Assembly: GCF_029109325.1 (NCBI RefSeq)
Contig: NZ_JAQKQJ010000015.1
Span: 108,890 to 172,889, forward strand
Source: Nodosilinea sp. PGN35
GTDB taxonomy: Bacteria; Cyanobacteriota; Cyanobacteriia; Phormidesmidales; Phormidesmidaceae
Length of the DNA stretch: 64,000 nt
Reading direction: 5' to 3'
In this document: positions 30,959 through 39,993 of the stretch, in pieces
Position numbering within the stretch: position 1 is the stretch's first letter
How the letters are laid out: each line of letters opens with the position of its first letter
The notes under the pieces: generated by a model
Seen by the model: only the letters and a program-made list of their open reading frames with translations
The model's database searches: none
What the model was told of the DNA's origin: nothing
Position numbers and translations under genes: made by a program

Positions 30959-31801
30959 CTACAGGCGAGCCACATCAAAGGTGTTGCACTGGTTAATGTC
31001 GCCCGTCTCAATGCCGCGATAAAACCATTGGGCTCGCTGCTGCGACGACCCGTGAGTAAACGAGTCAGGGGTGACGTAGCCCTGGGCTGCCATCTGCAGG
31101 CGATCGTCGCCGATCTGGCTGGCGGCGTTGAGGGCCTCTTCAATGTCGCCCTCCTCCAGAATGTCGCGCGACACCTGCGCCCGGTGGGCCCACACCCCGG
31201 CAAAACAGTCGGCCTGCAACTCCAGTCGCACCGACAGGTCGTTGGCCTGGGTGCGGCTGAGCCGCTGCTGCGCCCGCTGCACCTGGCCCGACACCCCCAG
31301 CAGGTTTTGCACGTGGTGTCCGACCTCGTGGGCAATGACGTAGGCCTGGGCAAAATCGCCCGGTGCCCCGTGGCGCACCTGCAAATCTCTGAAGAAGCTG
31401 GTGTCGAGGTACACCCTTTGGTCAGCCGGGCAGTAAAACGGCCCCATGGCCGCTCGCCCGGTGCCACAGGCTGACTGGGTCGCCCCAGAATAGAGCACCA
31501 AGCCGGGTTCCTGGTAGGCCGCGCCAAATTCGGAGCGAAAAATGCTGTGCCAGGTGTCTTCAGTTTCGCCCAGTACGGCGGCGACAAAATCGGCGGAGCG
31601 ATCGCTCTCCACCTGGGACTGGGGCGCACTGTCGTAGGGGTTGGCCCCGCCAGTCTCTAACACCACCGATGGATCGCCGCCTAAAAAGGCCACCAGCAGC
31701 GCCATAATCAGAGCCCCAATGCCCCCCACTGCGGCACCACCTCCAGACCGACCCCGGCGATCGTCAATGTTGATGCTGCGCCGACTCGATTGCCACTTCA
31801 T
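30959..31801 (-). CDS. YpfJ-type neutral zinc metallopeptidase (280 aa)
   Basis: Membrane-anchored putative zinc peptidase. N-terminal arginine-rich region (MKWQSSRRSINIDDRRGRSGGG), a transmembrane segment (about 26-42), and the catalytic HEVGHHVQNLLG (His158, Glu159 and His162 of HEXXH). Downstream, LELQADCFAGVW supplies the further Glu/Asp typical of the family, and FTHGSSQQRAQWFYRGIETG the C-terminal signature. Active on an unknown periplasmic target. Confidence 0.9.
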   Translation of the reverse strand: MKWQSSRRSINIDDRRGRSGGGAAVGGIGALIMALLVAFLGGDPSVVLETGGANPYDSAPQSQVESDRSADFVAAVLGETEDTWHSIFRSEFGAAYQEPGLVLYSGATQSACGTGRAAMGPFYCPADQRVYLDTSFFRDLQVRHGAPGDFAQAYVIAHEVGHHVQNLLGVSGQVQRAQQRLSRTQANDLSVRLELQADCFAGVWAHRAQVSRDILEEGDIEEALNAASQIGDDRLQMAAQGYVTPDSFTHGSSQQRAQWFYRGIETGDINQCNTFDVARL

Positions 31802-32020
31802 CGCTTCACCTCAGTTTGCTGTGCGCCGCTGGCTGGGTCTTTGGGGGTGTCAAATTCTCAGACCTGCTGTCGGAGGAACGGTGCACCTGCCCCACCCAAT
31901 AGAGCCCTTGCCCCAGGTGCAAGCCTATCCTTAGGAAGAGGTGCTGGCATTTTCTTTGGTTTTAGAATAGCGTCTCAGCCAGGGTGCAGGGATGTAATTT
32001 AGGAATCAGCCAGGCCCTAC

Positions 32021-32108
32021 AGCCATAGTCACGCTGGTTAGGACACCCAAAACGTTCAAGCGTTTGCATGTTCATCTAGGAAACGTCTCCACCGGACTGG
32101 CCACAGCT
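32021..32108. mobile_element. MITE-like palindromic element, copy 3 of 3 (88 bp)
   Basis: Left end agccatagtcacgctggtta, right end actggccacagct; arms are imperfect complements meeting near acgttcaagcgtttgc. Lacks about 8 bp of the centre of copy 2. It lies in the spacer 31802-32260, in which no gene is recognised. Confidence 0.7.
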
Positions 32109-32166
32109 ATCGATCAATCGCCCTCGATAAATGGCTCCAGCTCAACGGCTTGAGCCCATAAGCAAA

Positions 32167-32192
32167 CCCCAGCCCTCAAGGGAGAGCTGGGG
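32167..32192 (-). terminator. Intrinsic terminator-like hairpin after rimM
   Basis: On the minus strand: CCCCAGC - loop - GCTGGGG followed by TTTGCTT. About 70 bp after the rimM stop; consistent with the end of the avtA-rimM transcript. Confidence 0.7.
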
Positions 32193-32260
32193 CGAATTGG
32201 TCGTTCCATTTATGGTCGTTGATAGAAACAATAGGCTCTAAAGATAAGAAACTCATAAGA

Positions 32261-32842
32261 TCAGGGGCTTAAAAGCCCAGCTGGGGGAGTAATTTCAAGA
32301 TATCCCTCCGCCAAATTTACCACGGGAACAATGGCAGTAACAAAGGGCACCAGCACCGTGCGGGGCGGGGCCGCAGCCGGCGTTTCTTGTGCTAAAGCAT
32401 GATAGGTAATCTCGAGCAGGTCATTGCCCGCCGCAAACACATCGGTGACAGTGCCGATGTCTTGGCCCGTAGCCTGCACCACCACCCGCAACCCCACCAG
32501 GTCGGCCACGTAAAACTCGTCGGGGTCAAGCTGGGGGCGATCGCCCGCTGGCACCAGCAGCACCGCATCCCGCAGCGCCTCGGCCTCGTCGCGGCTGGTG
32601 ACTCCCCCTAGCTGCACTACATATAGCCCCTTGCCGTCAACGTATCGCCCGCGCACCAGCTCGACAGCCTCGGGCGTCAGGCTGCGAGACCGCCTCAGCC
32701 ACCGTTCTCCCGGTTCTAGAAACCGTTCTGGAAAGTCGCTGCTGGGGTAGATGCGCACTTCGCCTTTCACCCCCTGGGGAGCAACGATGCGGCCAATTTC
32801 AACCCAGTCTTCGGGGGGCGCAGCGGGGGATTTAGGAGCCAT
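32261..32842 (-). CDS. rimM: Ribosome maturation factor RimM (193 aa)
   Basis: Assists assembly of the 30S subunit head by binding ribosomal protein S19. N-terminal RimM barrel: WVEIGRIVAPQGVKGEVRIYPSSDFPERFLEPG; then a PRC-barrel-like part: YVADLVGLRVVVQATGQDIGTVTDVFAAGNDLLEI, closing with ILVPFV-like VLVPFVTAIVPVVNLAEGYLEITPPAGLL. Start at 32842 (MAPKSPAAPPEDWVE), whose ATG shares one base with the avtA-like stop (TAATG), so translation is probably coupled. Confidence 0.95.
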   Translation of the reverse strand: MAPKSPAAPPEDWVEIGRIVAPQGVKGEVRIYPSSDFPERFLEPGERWLRRSRSLTPEAVELVRGRYVDGKGLYVVQLGGVTSRDEAEALRDAVLLVPAGDRPQLDPDEFYVADLVGLRVVVQATGQDIGTVTDVFAAGNDLLEITYHALAQETPAAAPPRTVLVPFVTAIVPVVNLAEGYLEITPPAGLLSP

Positions 32843-34137
32843 TAGGCAGACACCGCCACGGGGCTGGGCTGGGTTTGATAGATCTCGCTCACCAGGGCAC
32901 CCAGACGGGTGGCAGCCTCCGCCAAATCTTCGCGGCTGGCGGTCAGGCTCAGGCGTAGGCACTGGCGGGTGTGAGGCCAGTCTTCCCGCAGACCTGGGAA
33001 GAAGGGATTGCCCGGCACTACAATTACCCCCCGCTGCTTGAGCTGGTCGTACAGGTTTTGATCGGTAATGGGCAGCCGATCAAACCATAGCCAGGCAAAA
33101 ATTGCCCCCTCGCCGTTGTGCAGGTACCAGGGCAGGTCGTGGGGCATGGCCACCTCAAGGGCGGCTTCGAGCACCGCAAACTTGTCTTGGTAGTAGGGCC
33201 GAATCACCTGCTCAGCCAGGCGAGCCAGCTCACCCGAGGCGATGGCGCGGGCGGCGATCGCCTGGCCGTAGCGCGACGAGTGAATGCAAAAATTTGTCTG
33301 AAAACACTCCAGCACCTGAATAATTGCCGGATCGCCGATCGCCACCCCCAGCCGCTCCCCCGGCAGCCCCGCCTTTGAAAGGCTCATGCAGTGGAGAATA
33401 TTGTCGCCAAACACCGGCTCCATAGCGGTAAAGTTGAGCGCCGGGTAGGGCGGCGCGTAGGCCGAATCGACCAGTACCGGAACATTGTGGGCGGCGGCCA
33501 GGCTGGCGATCTGCTGCACATCCTCACCGCTGAGCACGTTGCCCGTGGGGTTGCAGGGGCGCGAAAACAGCACAAACCCCGTATCAGCAGTAATTTCCAG
33601 CTGGCTAAAGTCAGGTCGGTAGCGGAATCGGTGGGCGGCCTCATCCACATCCAGGGTGGGACGGTAGGCCCGCACCGCCTCGGGCACCAGGGAAATGCCG
33701 CCGTAGCCGGTGTAGTCGGGGCTGAGGGGCAGCACAATGTCTTTCATGCGACCGGTCGCGTGGTAGCCGCCAAAGGCGTTAGCCGCCAAAAAGTACAGCG
33801 CCTGGCTGCCGGGGGTGATGAGCAGGTGGCGATCGCTCAGATTCAGCCCGTAGCGCCGGTTGAAGTCGTCTTTGATTGCCGCAATCAGCGGCTCATAGCC
33901 CTGGCTGGTGCCGTAGCGGCACACCACATTGCCGTACTCGGGGCTGGCCAGTAGCGCTTGGGTGCAGTCGCGCCAGAGCTGCTCAATTTCGGGCAAAATT
34001 ACCGGGTTGCCCGCGCTGAGATTGATAAACGACCGTCCCTGTCCCGCCCGCAGGGTTTCAACAATGTCTTTCATAATGGCGCGCACGCCCGTGAGGTGAG
34101 ACATTTCCTCGCCAAAGCGGGTGAGTTCTGGAGTCAT
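32842..34137 (-). CDS. avtA: Valine--pyruvate-type aminotransferase, PLP fold type I (431 aa)
   Basis: PLP-dependent class I/II aminotransferase. The PLP lysine is in CMSLSKAGLPGERLG; other landmarks are SPDYTGYGG, SRPCNPTGNVLSGEDV (NPTG) and PVLVDSAYAPPYP (Asp/Tyr binding the cofactor). The overall sequence resembles valine--pyruvate transaminases that link alanine and branched-chain metabolism; exact substrates need a test. Precedes rimM and overlaps it by one base. Start MTPELTRFGEEMS at 34137. Confidence 0.88.
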   Translation of the reverse strand: MTPELTRFGEEMSHLTGVRAIMKDIVETLRAGQGRSFINLSAGNPVILPEIEQLWRDCTQALLASPEYGNVVCRYGTSQGYEPLIAAIKDDFNRRYGLNLSDRHLLITPGSQALYFLAANAFGGYHATGRMKDIVLPLSPDYTGYGGISLVPEAVRAYRPTLDVDEAAHRFRYRPDFSQLEITADTGFVLFSRPCNPTGNVLSGEDVQQIASLAAAHNVPVLVDSAYAPPYPALNFTAMEPVFGDNILHCMSLSKAGLPGERLGVAIGDPAIIQVLECFQTNFCIHSSRYGQAIAARAIASGELARLAEQVIRPYYQDKFAVLEAALEVAMPHDLPWYLHNGEGAIFAWLWFDRLPITDQNLYDQLKQRGVIVVPGNPFFPGLREDWPHTRQCLRLSLTASREDLAEAATRLGALVSEIYQTQPSPVAVSA

Positions 34138-34164
34138 AGGGGTGGAGGGGTAAAAGGGCGATCG

Positions 34165-34194
34165 CTCTACTAAAGAAAGCTCTATTAAAGAAAG
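34165..34194. repeat. 15-bp tandem repeat (two units)
   Basis: ctctactaaagaaag at 34165-34179 followed by ctctattaaagaaag at 34180-34194, one base different, just upstream of the avtA-like gene. Directly after it come C-rich near-heptamers (ccctaccccttaccccctacccc, about 34250-34283). Confidence 0.7.
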
Positions 34195-34282
34195 ATAGTG
34201 AGACTAGTATAGTAACCTCGCCAGGTCAGCAGTCCACAGCCCTGGTCACCCCCTCCACTCCCTACCCCTTACCCCCTACCCC

Positions 34283-35053
34283 ATGCCCCCCCTAGCCTCA
34301 GGATTTTTCGCGAGCCTCTTCGCCGGTCTCAGCACCAGCCTGGGGGCCCTGCCGGTGCTGCTGCCCTTCGACCCCTCAGAGCGCACCCAGGGCATTTTGC
34401 TGGGCATTGGCGGCGGCATGATGCTGGCCGCCACCTCTTTTTCGCTGATTTTGCCGGGTACCGAGGCTGCGATCGCCCTGGGCTACAGCGGCCCAGTCGC
34501 GGCGCTGGTGATGGTAACGAGCGTTCTGCTGGGGGGCGCGTTTTTGTGGGCCGCCCACAATATTTTTCCCCACGAGCACTTTTTTAAGGGCCCCGAGGGG
34601 CCAGAGGCCCAAAACATCAAGCGTATCTGGCTGTTCGTAATCGCGATCGCCCTGCACAACTTCCCCGAGGGTCTGGCCGTGGGAGTCGGGTTTGGCGGCG
34701 ACGAGCAGGCCGGGGCGATCGCGCTGGCCCTGGGCATCGCCCTGCAAAATCTGCCGGAAGGCTTTGTGGTAGCCGTCGCTCTCCGCGACATCGGCTATGC
34801 GTCCCGCAAGGCCTTCGCCGTCTCGTCCCTGACGGGCTTAATTGAACCCATCGGCGGGCTGTTTGGTGCCGCCGTCGTCACTATGGCCCAGGCGGCACTC
34901 CCCTGGGCCATGGGGTTTGCCGCCGGAGCCATGCTGTTTGTGATCGTCGATGAAATCATTCCCGACATCGACCAAAAGTCCTTTGGGCAGCGGGGCACCC
35001 TAGGGCTGATGGGCGGCTTTGTGATCATGATGTTTCTCGATATTGCGCTGTAG
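34283..35053 (+). CDS. ZIP-family metal transporter (256 aa)
   Basis: Inner-membrane divalent metal (Zn/Fe/Mn) permease of the ZupT-like group with about eight transmembrane helices. The metal path motifs are clear: FVIAIALHNFPEGLAVGVGFGG (HNFPEG) and ALGIALQNLPEGFVVAVAL (QNLPEG), with GLIEPIGG between. Starts MPPLASGFFASLFAGL. Single gene; metal specificity unknown. Confidence 0.9.
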   Translation: MPPLASGFFASLFAGLSTSLGALPVLLPFDPSERTQGILLGIGGGMMLAATSFSLILPGTEAAIALGYSGPVAALVMVTSVLLGGAFLWAAHNIFPHEHFFKGPEGPEAQNIKRIWLFVIAIALHNFPEGLAVGVGFGGDEQAGAIALALGIALQNLPEGFVVAVALRDIGYASRKAFAVSSLTGLIEPIGGLFGAAVVTMAQAALPWAMGFAAGAMLFVIVDEIIPDIDQKSFGQRGTLGLMGGFVIMMFLDIAL

Positions 35054-35103
35054 CTATCGCTGGAGCGTTCCCCGCCGGGGTAACCCCAGCTCCGTCGCTG
35101 CCC

Positions 35104-35133
35104 AAAAAAAGCCCTCCGACAGTGCGGAGGGCT
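35104..35133 (-). terminator. Intrinsic terminator of the cpcL transcript
   Basis: Minus-strand stem AGCCCTCCG / CGGAGGGCT with a short loop, followed by seven T. About 220 bp after the cpcL stop codon. The plus-strand ZIP gene also ends nearby (35053), so it may work in both directions. Confidence 0.85.
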
Positions 35134-35353
35134 CAGTCACAGGCGCGGACAAACTTGCGAAATAACTGTTATGGCTACAGCTAGTTCGGTTGAGACAGTG
35201 TCTCTGCTTTGAACCAGGGGTATGCGATTTGGATCTGGTATGAGTCACTTTAACCGGTCAAATCCTTCGGTAGGGGCGTGGCTGCAAGGCCACTGCGCGA
35301 ACCCGTCCGCCCCCATGAACTGTTTGCAACGGTCAAGCAGTACCCCCATCCCG

Positions 35354-36097
35354 CTAGATTTGAATCCAGCCAAACCACGACAGGACGGTGGCAAGCACAA
35401 CCAAACTGAGGAAGATGGCCAGGCCAGCGGTAACCGCCCCAGCCGCTCGGCGGACTCCAGCAGGGGTCTCCATCCAGTCGCCCTGGCTGAGGGGGCGGTT
35501 GGCAGAGAAATCGTAGCCCAGCGACTTCAACTCAGTTAGGTGGTCATCGGTGTAGCGGGGCACCCGCTCAAAGGGCAGATCACCCTGGCCGTGCTGGGGC
35601 AGCACCCGCCGTCGTTGGTAGGGCACCATACTATCCCCAAAACTGGTGATGTACTCTTCACTGCCCATCAGGGCATCCACCAGCCCCTCAACCCCCTTAG
35701 TGGCCAGCACAATTGACCAGGCCAGCGTTTCCTTATCGTCATAGACATTGCGGCCCAGCAGCCGCTGCACACACAATTCTACAAAGCGATAGTTGCTGTT
35801 GACTTCGTAGTTCCAGGTGCGAAATGCGTCCGATGTCGCCAGGCCTCGCACAAAGTCTTTAACCGAAATTAAATTGCCCCGCAGCTGCGATTCCAGCAAA
35901 ACTTGACGGTTGCTCTTCAGCATTTGCTGCTCGTGAAAGATCTGACGGTAGGCCGCCGTAATTAGGGCATCGACGTCTTCCGTGGCGTGGTTCTGCCCCA
36001 GGGCAAAAATTCCAGACTGCTCGTCCCCAGGCACTTCATAGCCTTCTACGCGCTGATTTTGGCTGCTGGGAGCATAGGCTAATAGCGGCAAAGTCAC
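35354..36097 (-). CDS. cpcL: CpcL/CpcG2-type membrane-anchored phycobilisome rod linker (247 aa)
   Basis: Pfam-type phycobilisome linker domain (about residues 15-170: DALITAAYRQIFHEQQMLKSNRQ, LESQLRGNLISVKDFVRGLATSD, FVELCVQRLLGRNVYD, GSEEYITSFGDSMVPYQRRR). Unlike standard CpcG, the C-terminus is a hydrophobic helix (AVTAGLAIFLSLVVLATVLSWFGWIQI), the hallmark of CpcL, which attaches rod-only phycobilisomes to the thylakoid membrane near photosystem I. Located beside cpcS, divergent from the cpc operon. Confidence 0.92.
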   Translation of the reverse strand: MTLPLLAYAPSSQNQRVEGYEVPGDEQSGIFALGQNHATEDVDALITAAYRQIFHEQQMLKSNRQVLLESQLRGNLISVKDFVRGLATSDAFRTWNYEVNSNYRFVELCVQRLLGRNVYDDKETLAWSIVLATKGVEGLVDALMGSEEYITSFGDSMVPYQRRRVLPQHGQGDLPFERVPRYTDDHLTELKSLGYDFSANRPLSQGDWMETPAGVRRAAGAVTAGLAIFLSLVVLATVLSWFGWIQI

Positions 36098-36537
36098 AAC
36101 TATTTTTCCTCCACTTACGAAATAAAGAGCGTCAATCTTTCAGTGTCGAAGCTGCCGCTAAAGGGACAGCCCCGCCGCTATTCTGAAACCCTCAAACACC
36201 CCCAGTATTGGTGGCGGCCAGGGCAGGAATAGCTAAGGCTTAGCTTAGGAGAAAGGGGGAACAGAGGTTCTTATTTCGACAGGGAGGGTAACAAACAGTC
36301 ATGTTTCTTCAAGGTTTTGAGGGAGCCAGTTTTGCTGATAAAAAAAGATCTGCCGACAGTCCCCTACCGGCAGAATGAGTACTGTGGCGCTTGTGCCGCA
36401 GCTAGGCCAAGGCCCTGGGCCAAGCGCGGCGGTGGCAAAGGCCAGGGGCGGTGGCCAAGCAGAAGCGGGGTTGACTCCGCCCAGCCACCAAGTTTAGCCG
36501 CGACCAAACCGGCACATCCCTGGAATAAACTAGACGG
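36098..36537. other. Spacer between cpcS and cpcL
   Basis: No gene supported. Contains the cpcS terminator (36340-36373) and a 7-bp inverted repeat agctaag/gcttagct at about 36230-36246 upstream of cpcL. Confidence 0.5.
36340..36373 (-). terminator. Intrinsic terminator downstream of cpcS
   Basis: Minus strand: CTGCCG-loop-CGGCAG followed by ATCTTTTTTT. It lies 165 bp past the cpcS stop and before cpcL, so cpcS and cpcL are probably separate transcripts. Confidence 0.75.
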
Positions 36538-37116
36538 CTACCAGCCAAACGCCGATACAGGGGCCATCGCCTGGGCAGGTTCCACGGCGACGGACTCCAC
36601 CAGACGCGACTCAGCACAGAAAGAAGCCGTACTAAACCCCCCGAACCGCTTCACCACGCTGGTGCGCAGCCGCAGGTTCGGATTGGCAAACCAAAAACGC
36701 TCAATGGAGCTCATGGTTTCGTACTCGGTGATGAGCAGCAGCCCTTCGTCGTCGTCAATTTCGTAGCGACCAATCACAGGCACAATTTCGGCGTAACCCC
36801 GCTCCCGCAAGAGCTGGCCCTGGCGAGGGTTGTCCCCATCGGGCACCAGGGCAAAGACAGTGTTGCCCTCGTGGTTTTCATCCTCTTTATCCCAGGCCAT
36901 GGCTCCCTGCCAGGTGACGTAGGCCCCCCCCACCGCCAAAGCCGGGTCTACCCCATGCAGACGGCAAATGTCTACTACGCTGGGGTGCTCAGCCTCTAGC
37001 GCCTCTACCGAAATCGTCGAGCCGCCCAGTTCAGCCCGGCGAAAGGGCAGGTGGTGGGTCGTGCGCTGGGAGTTCCACTGGCCCGCGCTCATGCGAAAAA
37101 AGTCCATTACATCCAT
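36538..37116 (-). CDS. cpcS: CpcS/CpeS-type phycobiliprotein chromophore lyase (192 aa)
   Basis: Lipocalin-fold lyase that attaches phycocyanobilin to a conserved Cys of phycobiliprotein subunits (the beta-84 type site in relatives). Hallmarks: MDVMDFFRMSAGQWNSQRTTHHLPFRRAELGGS, GGAYVTWQGAMAWDKED, YEIDDDEGLLLITEYETMSSIERFWFANPNLRLRTSVV and GGFSTASFCAE. Family length is normal. Divergent from cpcBA, whose product is a likely substrate. Confidence 0.92.
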   Translation of the reverse strand: MDVMDFFRMSAGQWNSQRTTHHLPFRRAELGGSTISVEALEAEHPSVVDICRLHGVDPALAVGGAYVTWQGAMAWDKEDENHEGNTVFALVPDGDNPRQGQLLRERGYAEIVPVIGRYEIDDDEGLLLITEYETMSSIERFWFANPNLRLRTSVVKRFGGFSTASFCAESRLVESVAVEPAQAMAPVSAFGW

Positions 37117-37802
37117 GGGGCAGGTCTCAAATACTGACTAGCGTTCTCAGAATTATAAATATGCAAACCGCGCGGCGCGATGGCATGGTTCGATCTTACC
37201 GCCCTCCCGGGGGGTGTGTAAGGGTGTGTAAGGGCCTGGCAGGGGATACCCCCACGGCTTGGCACAGCCAAGAGTCGGGCAAAGGGCCGACCGAAGGGGG
37301 GGAGCTGAGCCCCGGCCAAAGCGACCCACCGTCGGCCTGATATTGCGAAATGTAACGTTACCTGAGAGAGGTTGGGGCTCCACTTGAAGTCCCTGGAGTG
37401 CCCAGAACGACTGAATTCTTTCGCTTCACCCCTGCGATGCAGCCCGCTTTTCCTTAACAACTTGTAAAAGACAAAGGCCCATCAGCGGTGTATAAACATC
37501 TTTGGAGGGTTAATTGAATTAGCGAAAGCCAATTCAGGCAACGGTTTCGAGGAATGTTGCGGATCTCTTACAGAGACGCCTATCCTCCTTCTCATCAGCC
37601 TTCCCTTCAAGCGAGTTAAGCGGATTGTGTAGAAGCTTGAACAACCTTGAAGAAATGTAAACTAGATGAGAAAACCGAGCACGCTGATCTTTAAGATCCT
37701 TCCTATAGATTGGTTAGACAGCTCCGGCTGAACTAATGATTAACTCGGTCTTCAAGACCTTTTCAAGCAAACTCAGCGACAAAAATTAGGAGATTTGAGT
37801 CG
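37117..37802 (+). promoter_or_regulatory. cpc operon promoter and long leader
   Basis: Gene-free region between cpcS and cpcB. A possible promoter is ttgaac (37637-37642) and taaact (37658-37663), spacing 15, leaving a 139-base leader. The leader has near-palindromes gatctttaagatc (about 37687-37699) and ggtcttcaagacc (about 37749-37761) followed by tttt, which might attenuate or stabilise the message. A ribosome site taggagatt precedes the cpcB ATG. Confidence 0.5.
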
Positions 37803-38321
37803 ATGTTTGACGCATACACCAAAGTTGTTTCTCAGGCCGACGCACGGGGAGATTTCCTGTCTGGCGATCAGCTAGATGCTCTGTCCCGCGTTACCGCCGA
37901 TGGTCTCAAGCGGATCGATGCTGTTAACCGCATGACCGGTAGCGCTTCTAAGATCGTGTCTGACGCCGCTCGCGCTCTGTTTGCCGAGCAGCCCCAGCTG
38001 ATCGCCCCCGGCGGCAACGCTTACACCAACCGTCGCATGGCTGCCTGCCTGCGCGACATGGAAATCATCCTGCGCTACGTGACCTACGCCACCTTCACTG
38101 GCGATGCCAGCGTTCTCAACGATCGCTGCTTGAACGGCCTGCGTGAGACCTACGTTGCTCTGGGTACCCCCGGTGCTTCCGTAGCCGCTGGTGTTGAGAA
38201 AATGAAGGCTGCTGCTATCGGTATCGTTTCTGATACCAACGGCATCACCCAGGGCGATTGCAGCTCCCTCTACTCTGAGATCGGTAGCTACTTCGACCTG
38301 GCTGCGGCAGCTGTTGCCTAG
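37803..38321 (+). CDS. cpcB: C-phycocyanin beta subunit (172 aa)
   Basis: Light-harvesting globin-fold subunit that forms (alpha-beta) hexamers in phycobilisome rods. The two phycocyanobilin cysteines are at 82 (RRMAACLRDMEI) and 153 (TQGDCSSLYSEI), and Asn72 that is methylated in the family is present (GGNAYTNRRM). Length exactly normal. First gene of the cpc operon, with codon use of a very highly expressed gene (frequent gct, ggt). Confidence 0.98.
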   Translation: MFDAYTKVVSQADARGDFLSGDQLDALSRVTADGLKRIDAVNRMTGSASKIVSDAARALFAEQPQLIAPGGNAYTNRRMAACLRDMEIILRYVTYATFTGDASVLNDRCLNGLRETYVALGTPGASVAAGVEKMKAAAIGIVSDTNGITQGDCSSLYSEIGSYFDLAAAAVA

Positions 38322-38421
38322 GTTCAGCCTAAATTGAACCTCACTCGAGTTGAGTCGTTTGGCTTGATTCTCACCGTCCGTTCATTTGCTGTGAAGACAA
38401 TTTAAGGAGAACCTTAGACTT

Positions 38422-38910
38422 ATGAAAACCCCACTCACCGAAGCTGTTGCAGCAGCTGATTCTCAAGGCCGCTTTCTGAGCGCTTCTGAACTGCAAGTTG
38501 CTTTTGGTCGTCTACGTCAAGCCAACGCTGGTCTAGAGGCTGCTAAGGCTCTGACCAACAAAGCTGACTCCCTGGTCAGCAGCGCTGCTCAAGCCGTATA
38601 CAACAAGTTCCCCTACACCACCCAGATGCAGGGGGCTAACTACGCCTCTGACGAGCGCGGCAAGTCCAAGTGCGCCCGCGACATCGGCTACTACCTCCGT
38701 ATGGTCACCTACTGCTGCGTAGCTGGCGGTACTGGCCCTATCGATGAGTACCTGGTGGCTGGCCTTGACGAAATCAACAGCACCTTCGAGCTGTCCCCCA
38801 GCTGGTACGTGGAAGCCCTGAAGAGCATCAAGGCTAACCACGGTCTCTCTGGTGATGCAGCTACCGAAGCCAACTCCTACATCGACTACGCCATCAACGC
38901 TCTAAGCTAA
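38422..38910 (+). CDS. cpcA: C-phycocyanin alpha subunit (162 aa)
   Basis: Partner of CpcB. The single bilin cysteine is Cys84 (GKSKCARDIGYYLRMVTYCCVAGG), attached by the CpcE/CpcF lyase encoded downstream. Length and N-terminus MKTPLTEAVAAADSQGRFLS are typical. Preceded by aaggagaa ribosome site; 100 bp after cpcB. Confidence 0.98.
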   Translation: MKTPLTEAVAAADSQGRFLSASELQVAFGRLRQANAGLEAAKALTNKADSLVSSAAQAVYNKFPYTTQMQGANYASDERGKSKCARDIGYYLRMVTYCCVAGGTGPIDEYLVAGLDEINSTFELSPSWYVEALKSIKANHGLSGDAATEANSYIDYAINALS

Positions 38911-38920
38911 GTTGGCCATT

Positions 38921-38979
38921 TGCCCGGAGGGGCAGACAGTTGTTAGCGACTTGTTAGCGATTGTTTGTTGCTCCGGGCA
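38921..38979 (+). promoter_or_regulatory. Intercistronic hairpin between cpcA and the linker genes
   Basis: tgcccggag (38921-38929) pairs with ctccgggca (38971-38979), followed by ttgttgt. The loop has a direct repeat ttgttagcga (38940-38949, 38951-38960). Likely a partial terminator or RNA-stabilising hairpin giving much more cpcBA than linker message, as known for cpc operons. Confidence 0.75.
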
Positions 38980-39012
38980 TTGTTGTATCTATACACGCCC
39001 AAGGAGGCAACC

Positions 39013-39828
39013 ATGGCAGTAACCACTGCGGCGGGACGCCTTGGCGTTTCGCCCTACAATGAGTCGATGCGGGTAGAGCTGCGGCCCAACTGGGTTGAAG
39101 GCGATGTGGAAGCAGTGATTCGCGCTGCTTACCGTCAGGTCTTTGGCAATCAGTACATTATGGCTAGCGAGCGCAATACCAGCGCCGAGTCTTTGCTCCG
39201 GCAAGGAGATATTTCAGTCCGAGATTTTGTCAGGGCTCTGGCTCTGTCTGAGCTCTACCGGGATAAGTTTTTCCTGAGCGGGCCGCAAAATCGCTTTATT
39301 GAGCTGAACTATAAGCACCTGCTGGGCCGGGCGCCCTACGGCCAGGACGAAATCGCTTTTCACACCGACCTTTATAACACCGAAGGCTACGCAGCGGAAA
39401 TCAACTCCTACATTGATTCCCAGGAGTACCGCGATAACTTTGGGGACAACGTAGTGCCCTGCTATCGCGGTCACTTGACCCAGCGGAGCCAGAAGACGGT
39501 CGGGTTTACCCGCTTCTTTCAGCTCTATCGGGGCTATGGTACCAGCGATCGCGCCCAGGGGGGCGTTCGTTCACAGCTCGTATCTGAAATCGCTAGAAAC
39601 TCGGCATCGCCCGTCGGTAGCGGAGCCACTGGAGCCGCTATTGTAGGCGGTTCTGGAGGCGATCGCGAGAAGCTCTACCGGGTGCGGGTTACCCAGGCCA
39701 CTGTGCCGGGTAGTCCCCAGGTTCGTCGTATCTGCACCGAGTTTTTGGTGCCCTACGAGCAGCTGTCTCGCAAACTTCAGCAAGTCAATCGCTCTGGCGG
39801 TCGGGTAACTAAAGTCGACCTGGCCTAG
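39013..39828 (+). CDS. cpcC: Phycocyanin rod linker, first copy (271 aa)
   Basis: Joins phycocyanin hexamers in rods. N-terminal phycobilisome linker domain (about 15-160: VEAVIRAAYRQVFGNQYIMASERN, LRQGDISVRDFVRALALSELYRDKFF, IELNYKHLLGRAPYG) and C-terminal CpcD-like domain (about 215-270: YRVRVTQATVPGSPQVRRI...SRKLQQVNRSGGRVTKVDLA). Start at ATG 39013 after aaggagg. Which of the two copies sits nearer the core cannot be told from sequence. Confidence 0.95.
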   Translation: MAVTTAAGRLGVSPYNESMRVELRPNWVEGDVEAVIRAAYRQVFGNQYIMASERNTSAESLLRQGDISVRDFVRALALSELYRDKFFLSGPQNRFIELNYKHLLGRAPYGQDEIAFHTDLYNTEGYAAEINSYIDSQEYRDNFGDNVVPCYRGHLTQRSQKTVGFTRFFQLYRGYGTSDRAQGGVRSQLVSEIARNSASPVGSGATGAAIVGGSGGDREKLYRVRVTQATVPGSPQVRRICTEFLVPYEQLSRKLQQVNRSGGRVTKVDLA

Positions 39829-39993
39829 GCTGCGACTTTAATACCTCTCTGGCGGAGTGCTTGGTCTTGCTTTGGCGAGGCTGCGTTGGTCCTCTTCCTG
39901 GGGCGGGGTTGGTTAGGGCTTAGGCCTCAGCTTGCTCGGCTCTGGGAAGACCTAACGGTAGTACTGCGCCATTTGTTTATTCTGCTGTGTGGA

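Noticed and set aside
35054..35353. Possible tRNA or small gene between the ZIP transporter and cpcL
   Set aside because: No T-loop or anticodon arm arrangement could be seen; only the terminator and leftover spacer. No tRNA was recognised anywhere in the window.
36317..36766. 149-codon plus-strand frame opposite cpcS
   Set aside because: Antisense of cpcS and of its terminator region, no recognisable features.
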